Notes under the pieces: model-generated | Told to the model about the DNA's origin: nothing | Seen by the model: only the letters and a program-made list of their open reading frames with translations | The model's database searches: none | Program-made: the position numbers and the translations under genes | Origin: a virus | Reading direction: 5' to 3' (one strand) | Virus record (IMG/VR): IMGVR_UViG_3300030102_006261 | Location: 78,161-142,160 of that record | DNA length: 64,000 nt | In this document: in pieces, positions 26,001 through 33,197 of the stretch | How positions within the stretch are numbered: position 1 is the first letter of the stretch | Layout: each line of letters opens with the position of its first letter

Positions 26001-26983
26001 CCGGCATTCCACCACATGAACCTGGCGGAATTGTCCCGTATTATACAGGGTGGTATCCTGATGGTATTGAGTCTGGTGGTGGACAGCAATATGGTAGGCC
26101 TGGCGCTTTCTACGGTAACCTAGCACAAACTGATGGGCTTGCTGTAGATTTTGATTATATAGATTCTTTGATGGGTGGTAATGGCGAAGAGCGTTTCCTA
26201 GACATAACACACTACGATGTGGATGAGGAGGGGACAGTTGGTGAGGCATTAGTTGACTATAAAAAAGGTTTTTCATTCTGGGCCAACACTGGACAACTTC
26301 CCACCACTATCCCAGAGGAATATACAAGTGATCCACTGTATATGAAAGATTGGCGTATACCGAATGTGGTTAACGAAAAAGCCTTTATTGATGAATCAAA
26401 TGTAGAGTGTATCCCATACCCAGATTCTGTGGGTAGAGAGTACCTACGAAACTCCGATTACACTTTGAATTCTGCAAATCTTTTAATTGTTGACTCTGCA
26501 AATTTAGCCGATAATAGTGGAAGAACAATTGAATATGCCACAGCACACGCTGACGTTTATTATATTGTCTTGAGTGATGGAACGTGTCGTGGTATGTCTT
26601 ATCGAGTGGACGATTCTGACAGTTTAATTTGGTATCCTGCTAGGGGTCCTTTTGATCAGGATGTTACTCAACCTAGAATTGGATTATCTAGACCTACTAG
26701 TGCGTCTTTAGATAGAGAAGCTGGTGTTAGATTAAGAACTTATGGTCCTCCTCCAAAACCAAAACCAAAAAGCTCAGAATCTGAGACACCACCAGCGGCA
26801 CCACCAGTGACACCACCAGTGACACCACCAGTGACACCACCAGCGGCACCTCCCGCTGTACCACCAGCGGCACCTCCGCCACCAGCGGCACCTCCACCAC
26901 CACCAGCGGCACCTCCGCCACCACCAATGTCACCACCACCATCCCCACCATCTTCAGGTGGCGGTGGAGGATACGGATATTAA
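23063..26983 (+). CDS. Large structural protein (1,306 aa) with proline-rich C terminus
   Basis: Start ATG with GGAG upstream. Scattered segments resemble RCC1-like propeller blades, for example 'AANDAAILLDTEGKIHVISN', 'VTFLAIDDQGKVYARE' and 'ATAHADVYYIVLSDGTCRG' (a 'x-x-x-L-x-D-G-x-V' pattern). Residues from about 1235 are Pro/Ala/Thr/Ser repeats (TPPV, AAPP, PPPP) ending in 'SSGGGGGYGY'. No signal peptide. Its place after a late promoter suggests a virion component, perhaps a fibre or adhesin. The Gly-Tyr end resembles the end (GGGYGV) of the giant protein encoded at 46816-56472. Confidence 0.55.
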   Translation: MPFHGGFGQDQDVVNPELYLKRYVEGDIYSGAVLLNESPTSVDATQYEYSLSVFSNMFSGANSDFFSADEWPIELPNSNGLFQFTGKLGSSTTAFKQLGFAGRNFTTVGFDSNSDGVIDNPVSSYRYNFSTINEISPIQTLPGVNLSYDPVESSAVTRFTYNRAFPEFASTDLYTTLSERIPRRPKYYKYGMYYDTSENEMRSIKEQSFACGFDNGFYVDQEGKIKVMSQGYEFARSAPIFGIFSFMDKFLFNENGIETATEYNSVFDPSSEYFIPEGVDWEYDSSEGPFLGLDHNARMTKYLNEPYANVAHLIRLYLNRKFFDKMLEQLPEWSHLCSVIQYYDEDLEIKSIAMAANDAAILLDTEGKIHVISNAGKTSSTTTDVSSCSYGAARDLVQHLMVYYPEKYRKQDWNQYLDSNGVPEDLGSFPYMSSEKYFWVDDTGELVDTEDVKFVSVQADGGSLPGEGVTFLAIDDQGKVYAREIKSTMTYEPVRVNIPATNGEGYRRFIERPKYSSYSSSGLPSSELHPEFMKGGEFIDSTGGRTRSQPTLGFDDFTDLLEDVFNDIGYAYPSDPTNPNAENIPFFDPRVRERYDRFLLNGDPHRVAARYRDITNPASVMINPETGNILHTDNSIMRFLASSLREIPLDANGNRCRVLSLTDTFEHLSAVLYVDVSGRSHATLPDDPGPLNIDAETEVIPNGRIGITHIGTMQLRNGNLMTFLSKKLSPRLLVKTFDQNKDPLDPSLYEYIDNTSTFEDKTMSFDIATYRKLFLREVDGNEHYIPPRNIGGTRSGVVIHSNNDKIAYITARQWKGSEFDPPQIQNLQGQVAELPGQVRSISAFSVPHPLYFRTRPRASGIDDIVPDYEPWRSYNNFTSFNLMYNRGNLMANMFLPNNRVNYSFNNIQQTWDDKIYPAYSDPLYDKTNGIPMMGSLNGFNGTFFNAYASAYPGLCNPPMIFPDAVPGPADSPTPLLGYLPGIPPHEPGGIVPYYTGWYPDGIESGGGQQYGRPGAFYGNLAQTDGLAVDFDYIDSLMGGNGEERFLDITHYDVDEEGTVGEALVDYKKGFSFWANTGQLPTTIPEEYTSDPLYMKDWRIPNVVNEKAFIDESNVECIPYPDSVGREYLRNSDYTLNSANLLIVDSANLADNSGRTIEYATAHADVYYIVLSDGTCRGMSYRVDDSDSLIWYPARGPFDQDVTQPRIGLSRPTSASLDREAGVRLRTYGPPPKPKPKSSESETPPAAPPVTPPVTPPVTPPAAPPAVPPAAPPPPAAPPPPPAAPPPPPMSPPPSPPSSGGGGGYGY
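26790..26940 (+). repeat. Short tandem repeats encoding Pro-rich tail
   Basis: Units such as CCACCAGTGACA repeat in tandem, followed by CCACCAGCGGCACCTCC variants. Low complexity DNA prone to length change, within the 3' end of the 1,306-residue gene. Confidence 0.75.
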
Positions 26984-26991
26984 TTTTTACA

Positions 26992-27019
26992 TTTACTTAT
27001 CAAATAAACCATATATAAT
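26992..27019 (+). promoter_or_regulatory. Sigma70-like promoter of ribonucleotide reductase gene
   Basis: TTTACT (26992-26997), 16-nt spacer, perfect TATAAT (27014-27019), about 36 nt before the ATG, which has its own GGAG. The adjoining gap 26984-27055 holds nothing else obvious. Confidence 0.55.
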
Positions 27020-27055
27020 AGTGTTTTTAAAAAAGAGAGTTGGAGAATTTTTGTT

Positions 27056-29017
27056 ATGAGTGTAGAGTTACCAAGTTTATATCAGTCGTTCATTCATCTA
27101 TCCCGTTACTCTAGGTGGTTACCCGAGAAGGGAAGAAGAGAGACTTGGTCTGAGACTGTTGGTCGTTACTTTGATTTCTTTGAAGGACATCTAAAAGAAT
27201 ATCATAATTATAAAGTAACTAAAAAAGAAAGAGAAGAGTTAGAACAAGCAGTTCTTAATTTAGAAATCATGCCTTCGATGCGAGCTTTGATGACCGCTGG
27301 TGATGCATTAAAGCGAGATAATATTGCTGGTTATAACTGCTCTTTTGTGAGTGCAGGTAGAGTTCGTTCATTTGATGAAATCTTGTATGTTCTGATGTGT
27401 GGGACTGGAGTAGGGTTCAGTGTTGAACGAGACTTTCTTAAGAAACTACCTACCATAGCAGAGGAGTTTGAGGGTAGTGATACGACCATTGTTGTACAAG
27501 ATAGTAAGATGGGTTGGGCCAAGTCGTATAAGGAACTCACCTCCCTTCTTATTGGAGGTCAGATTCCCAAGTGGGATCTCTCGAAGATTCGACCTGCCGG
27601 AGCGAAACTCAAGACTTTCGGTGGTAGAGCTTCGGGGCCAGAACCACTGGACGATTTATTCCGGTTCACAGTGGAAACCTATAAAAAGGCTGCTGGAAGA
27701 AAACTCACCTCCATCGAATGTCACGATATCGTCTGCAAGATTGCTGAGATTGTCGTTGTTGGGGGGGTACGTCGAAGTGCCCTTATCTCACTATCTTCGC
27801 TTACCGATGAGCGGATGCGCGATGCGAAGCACGGACAGTGGTGGATTTCCGACCCTCAAAGAGCACTATCGAATAACTCGGTAGCTTATCGAGAGAAGCC
27901 AGAAATCGGCACATTCATGGAGGAGTGGCTCTCCCTCTATAAGAGTAAGTCTGGTGAACGAGGTATTTTCAATCGTGACGCAGCACAGAAACAAATTGAA
28001 CGTGCAAACGAACACCGTCAGAGCATGGGTGATGGATATCGTCTTCGTGAATCCAACCACGAGTTTGGTACAAACCCCTGTAGTGAGATTATTCTTCGCG
28101 ATAAGGAATTTTGTAATCTAACTGAAATTGTCATTCGTGGTGATGATACCGCAGAGTCTCTAGAAAGAAAGGTTCGACTTGCTACCATTCTTGGTACATG
28201 GCAGTCTACTCTGACTAACTTCAAGTACCTCTCAAGTGAGTGGGAGCGTAACTGTGAGGACGAGAGACTTCTTGGTGTGTCTATGACTGGTATCATGGAC
28301 TGCAAGCTGACGAACGGTAAATCTAGGGGTCTACAAGAGCTTCTGACAAACCTGAAGACTGCTGCAATCCAAGAAAACAAGAAAGCAGCGAAGAACATCG
28401 GAATCAATGAGTCTGTCGCTATTACTTGTGTTAAACCCAGTGGAACCGTCTCTCAGCTTGTAGACGCAGCATCAGGTATTCACGCTCGTCACAATCCATA
28501 CTATGTCCGCACAGTCCGTGCTGATATGAAAGATCCTCTGTGTAGATTCATGGAAACTCAGGGATTCCCTTGTGAGCCAGATGTAATGAAACCAGAACAC
28601 ACTATGGTGTTTTCTTTCCCAATGAAGACACCAAAGAGTGCCGTGTTCAGGACGGACATGACTGCAATCGAACAGTTGGAGCTTTGGTTGCAGTATCAAA
28701 GATTTTGGTGTGAACACAAGCCTTCAATCACTGTCTCTGTGAAGGAGGATGAGTGGATGGGTGTTGGTGCATGGGTATGGGAACACTTTGATGAAGTTTC
28801 CGGTGTTTCTTTCTTACCTTTCTCAGATCATACATATAAGCAAGCACCATATCAGGACTGCACTGATGTGGAATATGAAGAACTTTTAACATCCATGCCA
28901 CAAGATGTGGATTGGAGCAAATTGGGAGAGTACGAACAGGAAGATAACACAGCGGGAACGCAGACGTTTGCCTGTTCTGGAAATTCATGCGAAGTAGTTG
29001 ACTTAACAACAAATTAA
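27056..29017 (+). CDS. nrdJ: Class II (adenosylcobalamin-dependent) ribonucleotide reductase, monomeric type
   Basis: 653 residues. Cys95 in 'GYNCSFV' corresponds to the first redox Cys. 'NPCSEIILRDKEFCNL' carries Cys342 (radical) and Cys353, the 11-residue spacing of the Lactobacillus RTPR enzyme. 'CVKPSGTVSQLVDAASGIHARHNPYYVRTVRAD' is the phosphate-binding region. The C-terminal 'FACSGNSCEV' has the CxxxxC electron-relay pair (640, 645). Lack of partner NrdB or NrdG genes nearby fits class II. Makes dNTPs using vitamin B12, oxygen-independently. Driven by its own promoter. Confidence 0.93.
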   Translation: MSVELPSLYQSFIHLSRYSRWLPEKGRRETWSETVGRYFDFFEGHLKEYHNYKVTKKEREELEQAVLNLEIMPSMRALMTAGDALKRDNIAGYNCSFVSAGRVRSFDEILYVLMCGTGVGFSVERDFLKKLPTIAEEFEGSDTTIVVQDSKMGWAKSYKELTSLLIGGQIPKWDLSKIRPAGAKLKTFGGRASGPEPLDDLFRFTVETYKKAAGRKLTSIECHDIVCKIAEIVVVGGVRRSALISLSSLTDERMRDAKHGQWWISDPQRALSNNSVAYREKPEIGTFMEEWLSLYKSKSGERGIFNRDAAQKQIERANEHRQSMGDGYRLRESNHEFGTNPCSEIILRDKEFCNLTEIVIRGDDTAESLERKVRLATILGTWQSTLTNFKYLSSEWERNCEDERLLGVSMTGIMDCKLTNGKSRGLQELLTNLKTAAIQENKKAAKNIGINESVAITCVKPSGTVSQLVDAASGIHARHNPYYVRTVRADMKDPLCRFMETQGFPCEPDVMKPEHTMVFSFPMKTPKSAVFRTDMTAIEQLELWLQYQRFWCEHKPSITVSVKEDEWMGVGAWVWEHFDEVSGVSFLPFSDHTYKQAPYQDCTDVEYEELLTSMPQDVDWSKLGEYEQEDNTAGTQTFACSGNSCEVVDLTTN

Positions 29018-29026
29018 ACGTATAAT
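28998..29026 (+). promoter_or_regulatory. Strong sigma70-like promoter TTGACT-17-TATAAT
   Basis: TTGACT (28998-29003) lies in the nrdJ 3' end, 17-nt spacer, TATAAT (29021-29026). Expected to drive the small membrane protein and porin genes with a leader of about 60 nt. The best -35/-10 match seen in the window. Confidence 0.7.
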
Positions 29027-29094
29027 AGAACTTTTATTAATCCAGTGTGTTCGTCGGAGAATGAACACATATACTCTAACAAAAGGAGAAACCT

Positions 29095-29289
29095 ATGAGT
29101 AAAACTACTGGAGATTGCCCCGCCGCAGGTTGCGGCAAAGATTTTGTACAGAATTGGCTTGGAAAGATCGGAATCACCCGTTCCCTCCTCGTCACACTCG
29201 CTCTCGTGCCTTTCGCATGGGATGGTGTCCTTTGGTTCCGCGATGCGGTCGCAACCGTTTGGGACTCAGTAACCACTTGGGGTGGCTAA
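29095..29289 (+). CDS. Small membrane protein, unknown
   Basis: 64 residues, ATG preceded by AAAGGAG. One hydrophobic stretch 'RSLLVTLALVPFAWDGVLWF' (about 29-48) predicts a membrane segment; two Cys near the N terminus ('DCPAAGCGKDF'). No family recognised. Co-transcribed with the porin gene (21-nt gap), so a role at the cell envelope is possible. Confidence 0.55.
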   Translation: MSKTTGDCPAAGCGKDFVQNWLGKIGITRSLLVTLALVPFAWDGVLWFRDAVATVWDSVTTWGG

Positions 29290-29310
29290 AGCCACTAAAG
29301 GAGAATCACT

Positions 29311-30339
29311 ATGATTAATATTGCAACTATTCTTCTTTCTGCACCTCTCATGAGTGGTGCAGCGGAAAACGTTAACGTTCATGAACTCATCATGGGGGTT
29401 CGCGAAGATTCTGCAACTCGCATGAGTCTTCGGGGTGACGACAGTCCCGTTACTGTCGATGTTTCTGGTTTCCTTCAGTTCCGTTATCTTTACAATGATG
29501 CCGGCTCGAATGAAGCCACCAGAGGATTTGACATTGATCGTGCCCGGATTAAGTTTTCGGGTGAAGCGTATGAATTTGGATATGCGATCAGTGGACAGTG
29601 GAGTGATACTGAGTTTGAACTCAAGGATGCGTTCCTCACCAAGAACATTGGTGGGTTTGATGTCAAGGCGGGGCAGTTCGTAACTAGTTTCTATAACGGT
29701 TACGTCTCTGATCCAACCACGCTTGTGACTGGTGACTACAGCATCACTGCTCTAACTTATGGACAGGGTTACTCGCAAGGTATTGAAGTTAGCAGAGAGT
29801 ACGATTCTTTCTCATTCTACGCATCATATAACGATGGCTTCAACACCGACAACAGTAGCTTTGGTGACAATGACTATGGAGTCAGTGGACGAGTGGAATT
29901 TACTGGTATCGATAACGTGACTCTTGGTGGTGCATTTGCAAATGAGCAGACTGCAACTGAGAGCTATGATACTTACACGTTTGATGCCAGTTTTGATTTT
30001 GATGAGTTTGTATTTGATGCTGCGTATGTCGCATCAAATCGTGTTGAAGATAGCTGGAACAACTACTCCATTGTTGGCACTGCCAGCTACGTCATGAGTT
30101 CTGATTTCCAGATTTTTGGACAATACGAGTATGGTGTCATGGAAGGTGCCATGTCTGATCTGAATATTGGAACAATTGGTGCGAATATTATCTTCAACCC
30201 CAATGTTCGTTGGACTAACTCTTTTGGATATGCGTTTAACGCTGTCGATGGTGGATACAACCTGTCCGACACTGGATGGGAAAGCTCCTCTACCGACGGT
30301 CAGTATGTCATCAAGAGTATGTTGACTATCAGTTTTTGA
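29311..30339 (+). CDS. Phage-encoded outer-membrane porin (OprO/OprP-like)
   Basis: 342 residues with a probable signal peptide ('MINIATILLSAPLMSGAAEN'). 'VDVSGFLQFRYLYNDAG', 'GFDIDRARIKFSGEAYEFGYAISGQWS', 'ELKDAFLTKNIGGFDVKAGQFVTSF' is the N-terminal strand pattern of phosphate-selective porins. Alternating aromatic/polar strands follow to the end, which finishes 'KSMLTISF' with the C-terminal Phe needed for BAM insertion. GC content is higher than that of the replication genes. Likely a host-derived gene altering solute uptake during infection. Followed by a strong palindromic terminator. Confidence 0.78.
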   Translation: MINIATILLSAPLMSGAAENVNVHELIMGVREDSATRMSLRGDDSPVTVDVSGFLQFRYLYNDAGSNEATRGFDIDRARIKFSGEAYEFGYAISGQWSDTEFELKDAFLTKNIGGFDVKAGQFVTSFYNGYVSDPTTLVTGDYSITALTYGQGYSQGIEVSREYDSFSFYASYNDGFNTDNSSFGDNDYGVSGRVEFTGIDNVTLGGAFANEQTATESYDTYTFDASFDFDEFVFDAAYVASNRVEDSWNNYSIVGTASYVMSSDFQIFGQYEYGVMEGAMSDLNIGTIGANIIFNPNVRWTNSFGYAFNAVDGGYNLSDTGWESSSTDGQYVIKSMLTISF

Positions 30340-30360
30340 TATATAAAGTTATATAATGAG

Positions 30361-30387
30361 GGACTGGATCACCCTCTATCCGTGTGC
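30361..30387 (+). repeat. 27-nt intergenic element, copy 1
   Basis: Begins GGACTGGATCACCCTCTATC and ends CGTGTGC. Identical at 26 of 27 positions to 39430-39456. A perfect TATAAT (30352-30357) sits 3 nt upstream, so a transcript could begin inside it. GGAT/ATCC can pair, and the CCCTCT loop can pair with AGAGGG of the adjacent palindrome. Confidence 0.7.
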
Positions 30388-30413
30388 AAGAGGGGACTTT
30401 AAAGTCCCCTCTT
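30388..30413. terminator. 26-nt perfect palindrome, probable terminator
   Basis: AAGAGGGGACTTT followed by its exact reverse complement, then GTTATTT. Lies 49 nt after the porin stop. The long GC-rich stem with a following T-rich run fits intrinsic termination on the + strand. The rest of the gap 30414-30502 is AT-rich with nothing recognisable. Confidence 0.65.
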
Positions 30414-30502
30414 GTTATTTAATAATTTGTTACTATTTTTATATTTTTTATTTTGTAGTGAACACTTTTTCTTGTAATATTGATTACTGGCATCGTGTGT
30501 CT

Positions 30503-30542
30503 CCCTTGCAAGTATTTATGTTATATAAGTACTTGTGAAGGG
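30503..30542 (+). promoter_or_regulatory. Inverted repeat enclosing a late-like promoter before the RuvC-like gene
   Basis: CCCTTGCAAGTA (30503-30514) pairs imperfectly with TACTTGTGAAGGG (30530-30542). Between and overlapping the arms is TATAAGTA (30524-30531), 7/8 to the late consensus. In RNA the downstream arm contains the GAAGGG SD of the gene at 30551, so folding could hide it. Confidence 0.45.
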
Positions 30543-30550
30543 AAATATGT

Positions 30551-31117
30551 ATGATTGTAGCGGGAATCGATTATTCATTGTGCGGACCAGCGATCTGTGT
30601 ATTTAAGGGTGAAGACTTGGATGTGTTTTCATTTAGTAAATGTAAATTTTACTATCTGACAGACACTAAAAAATATGCAAAAACTTTTCTTACTAACATA
30701 CACGGAAGTGTTTTTGAAGAGTATAATCATGATTGTGAGCGTTACGACACAATTTCCTCTTGGGCGGCTGATGTGTGTTACGGATGTGAACAAGTTGGAC
30801 TAGAGGGATATGCATATGGAGCTAAGGGTAGAGTATTTCATATCGCAGAAAACACTGGTATATTAAAGTACAAATTCTTTCAGAATAATATTCCAGTTGA
30901 AGTAATAACTCCATCTGAAGTTAAGAAACGTGCATGTGGGAAAGGTAATGCAAACAAAGCGGATATGCACAGTGCCTTTCGAAAAGACACTGGATATGAT
31001 TTGACTAAAATAATGACACCAGATAAAAAAGAAGTTACGAATCCGGTGTCTGATATTGTCGATGCTTACTATGTTTGCAAATGTTTGCACGATAACATAA
31101 AATATACACTGATTTAA
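30551..31117 (+). CDS. RuvC-like Holliday junction resolvase (RNase H fold)
   Basis: 188 residues. 'VAGIDYSLCGPAICVF' carries the first catalytic Asp, 'VGLEGYAYGAKGRVFHIAENTGIL' the Glu and the helix typical of phage RuvC-like nucleases, 'VITPSEVKKRACGKGNANKADM' the Lys-rich substrate strand, and 'VSDIVDAYYV' the last catalytic Asp pair. Would resolve branched DNA before packaging, filling the role of T4 endonuclease VII. The following 62 bp lies between convergent genes and holds a weak hairpin (31146-31171) ending in TGTTTTT. Confidence 0.78.
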   Translation: MIVAGIDYSLCGPAICVFKGEDLDVFSFSKCKFYYLTDTKKYAKTFLTNIHGSVFEEYNHDCERYDTISSWAADVCYGCEQVGLEGYAYGAKGRVFHIAENTGILKYKFFQNNIPVEVITPSEVKKRACGKGNANKADMHSAFRKDTGYDLTKIMTPDKKEVTNPVSDIVDAYYVCKCLHDNIKYTLI

Positions 31118-31145
31118 ATACAACACCGGCGATCTCTCACCGGTA

Positions 31146-31171
31146 TTGATTGGGTTTATATTCAATTGTTT
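31146..31171 (+). terminator. Weak candidate terminator between convergent genes
   Basis: ATTGA...TCAAT arms followed by TGTTTTT, after the RuvC-like gene. The stem is only 5 bp and AT-rich, so this is tentative. Confidence 0.3.
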
Positions 31172-31179
31172 TTAGACTT

Positions 31180-33012
31180 TTACTCCGTTTGTGTAAAGTA
31201 AACGCCAGTGATGGGACACCACCACGGGTCGTTTGGTCCGAAAGGATTCTCGAATACGTCATCGACATTCATGTTGGAATTCCACATGAGTTCGTCTGGA
31301 CCATAGAAAGTCCATGATGCACCAGCAGTCGGTGCAGGGAACCAAGGTTGAGTCCTATCCCAATCCTCGAAACAGTCCTCAATCTTGACATTCTCGAATC
31401 GCCAGGTTTGGTTTGTTTCACTCCATGTCCACGGGCCCTCTTCGTTTCGTGAACCATCAGGATTGCTCCTGTCGAAAGTGAACGTGCTATGTCTATCGGG
31501 AAGGTTACTTTGCTTCTGGACAAGAATACAATCCTTGAACAAGTTGTTCTTCGCAGGACCACACCATCTCCAGATGAGAGAGACTGGACTACACTCAGGA
31601 ATGCCATTTCCTCCTTGGTTTGAGAGTTGGACATTCACCCATGCAGAGTTATGAATACCACCACCAGGCCTCTCACCGGGACAACCATGCACACCCTGCT
31701 CTCTGCAAGTATGATTGCCGTAGATGTCACGAAGAATCACGTTCTGGTGAATGTAGTCGATACCGTTGTATTGCATGTAGTCAATGTGACATGCGGTGGG
31801 ATCAATTTCACCCAAAGGATTGTGATTGGTGATTTCGATACTCAGAAGCAACTGTGCAAAGTGCAATTCAAGTGCATCGCAAGCAACACTGTCAAGCACA
31901 CAGTTACGCATAATGATGCCAGTCGTGCCTTCTTGTGTCCAAGTGTGTATGGTATCAGTCCACCACTGAAATCCACCCTTGCCTGTGACAAACATGGTTT
32001 CGGTATCCTCGCTGTAGTCGTGACCCTTGATGATACAACCATCGTACCACCGTCCACCGTATCTCTTCGTTCCACCATTCAGAATTCTTTCCTGATCGGT
32101 ATCGACGAAGACATCCTTGAGTCTGCATAGACTCTTCGTGAGAAATCCACCACCACTTGAGGTGTTCTCGTTTGCAACAATCTTACAGTCTGCCGATGCG
32201 ACGCCGGGTGCCGGTGTAATCGTGAAGTATCGTCCGTTGCTTTGACGGAACGAGTTCAGTGGCCAACCGCCGCTTGCATCGATAGTGTGTTCGCCTTCGA
32301 GTAGGTAGACGGTAGTTCCACCAATCTCGGCGTATGGTTGTTGCAGACCAGAACGAAGTGCATCGTGGAGTCCCTTGTATGGGTTCTCCCGTGTGCCGTC
32401 ACCATTCACATCATCACCATCGGGAGAAATATAAAGTTCTCTCGTTGGCCAGTAACCTGTATTGTTACTGAATAGGTTCACCCCGTTGTACTGGGGTAGT
32501 GGGTAGTTCTCATCGTAAACATCACGATCAAGAACGACACTTGGGCCCATCGTGCCGAACACTTCTGCCGATACTGTAATCTTTGTGTCTGGATGTTTGC
32601 GAGTGTCAAGAGGGAACCAATACTCCATCTCACCCGTTCGAGGATTCAGAGTCATCTCCTTGACTCTAATAATTTCTGGTTTGTGTGGAACCTGATGTCC
32701 CCATGCACCAAGGAGATGAGTGATTTCTCTCCCCCCAACTCCTGCTCCCCATTGTCTCAGAAGAACAGAGAGGTCTTCCCCGTCTACAATCTCGTCGTGA
32801 TTCCAATCTCCGACGTATCCTTGACGGTTGATCGTGAACTCTACACGATCTATGCCTTCTAAGTGGTAGGCGACTACTCCCACTTCAAATACACCAGTAA
32901 CATCTTGCTGTGGCACAACATCAAAATATGCCATAGGGGGTTCTGTTTCTGGGGCGTAAACGGGAACGTCGCCGTTGCATAATATTGATAATCCAACCAA
33001 TAAATCTAGCAT
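31180..33012 (-). CDS. Secreted right-handed beta-helix protein with dockerin-like segment
   Basis: About 610 residues from ATG 33012 (GGAG 9 nt upstream; codons further up lack an SD). Hydrophobic signal 'MLDLLVGLSILCNGDVPVYA'. Residues about 70-100, 'GDWNHDEIVDGEDLSVLLRQWGAG', match the type-I dockerin-like calcium motif frequent in planctomycete exported proteins. From about 190, 'LYISPDGDDVNGDGTRENPYKGLHDAL' opens a parallel beta-helix of the pectate-lyase/polysaccharide-binding kind. Cys residues are numerous. Likely exported from the infected cell or shown on the virion; could bind or cut a polysaccharide. Base composition is GC-richer than its surroundings, suggesting transfer from the host. 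Confidence 0.65.
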   Translation of the reverse strand: MLDLLVGLSILCNGDVPVYAPETEPPMAYFDVVPQQDVTGVFEVGVVAYHLEGIDRVEFTINRQGYVGDWNHDEIVDGEDLSVLLRQWGAGVGGREITHLLGAWGHQVPHKPEIIRVKEMTLNPRTGEMEYWFPLDTRKHPDTKITVSAEVFGTMGPSVVLDRDVYDENYPLPQYNGVNLFSNNTGYWPTRELYISPDGDDVNGDGTRENPYKGLHDALRSGLQQPYAEIGGTTVYLLEGEHTIDASGGWPLNSFRQSNGRYFTITPAPGVASADCKIVANENTSSGGGFLTKSLCRLKDVFVDTDQERILNGGTKRYGGRWYDGCIIKGHDYSEDTETMFVTGKGGFQWWTDTIHTWTQEGTTGIIMRNCVLDSVACDALELHFAQLLLSIEITNHNPLGEIDPTACHIDYMQYNGIDYIHQNVILRDIYGNHTCREQGVHGCPGERPGGGIHNSAWVNVQLSNQGGNGIPECSPVSLIWRWCGPAKNNLFKDCILVQKQSNLPDRHSTFTFDRSNPDGSRNEEGPWTWSETNQTWRFENVKIEDCFEDWDRTQPWFPAPTAGASWTFYGPDELMWNSNMNVDDVFENPFGPNDPWWCPITGVYFTQTE

Positions 33013-33033
33013 TGTAATTCTCCTTATGTACAT

Positions 33034-33197
33034 GCCTTTGTCGAGTTGTCAAATAAATATCCCAGATAAAAACGTATCATTTTAATCGGGGATCCTGCAA
33101 CTTAACGCAGGAATTAAACGAGTACGACCTCGTTCCGATTCTAGAATCGGATTTGCATTCATAAAGAAAAATCAATTGGTATCGTAATATGTATGTG
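33034..33197. other. Intergenic region with a multi-hairpin structure
   Basis: Three adjacent hairpins: CCTGC (33094-33098)/GCAGG (33107-33111), CGAG (33119-33122)/CTCG (33129-33132), and the 16-nt palindrome CCGATTCTAGAATCGG (33135-33150). AATCGG (33084-33089) can also pair with CCGATT (33135-33140) to close a three-way junction. It lies in the 5' leader of the secreted-protein gene (- strand). It is not a canonical tRNA: the candidate anticodon loop has 8 nt and a T arm is missing. Function unknown. Confidence 0.45.

Noticed and set aside
26790-26940. CRISPR-like or regulatory repeat
   Set aside because: In-frame Pro-rich codons, no spacers.
30356-30538. 60-codon + frame covering the 27-nt element and palindrome
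   Set aside because: Runs through a probable terminator and AT-rich non-coding sequence; product has no plausible features and no SD.
33084-33150. tRNA gene
   Set aside because: Only three arms, 8-nt candidate anticodon loop, no proper T arm (GGTTCRA) and no CCA-proximal 7-bp acceptor stem.
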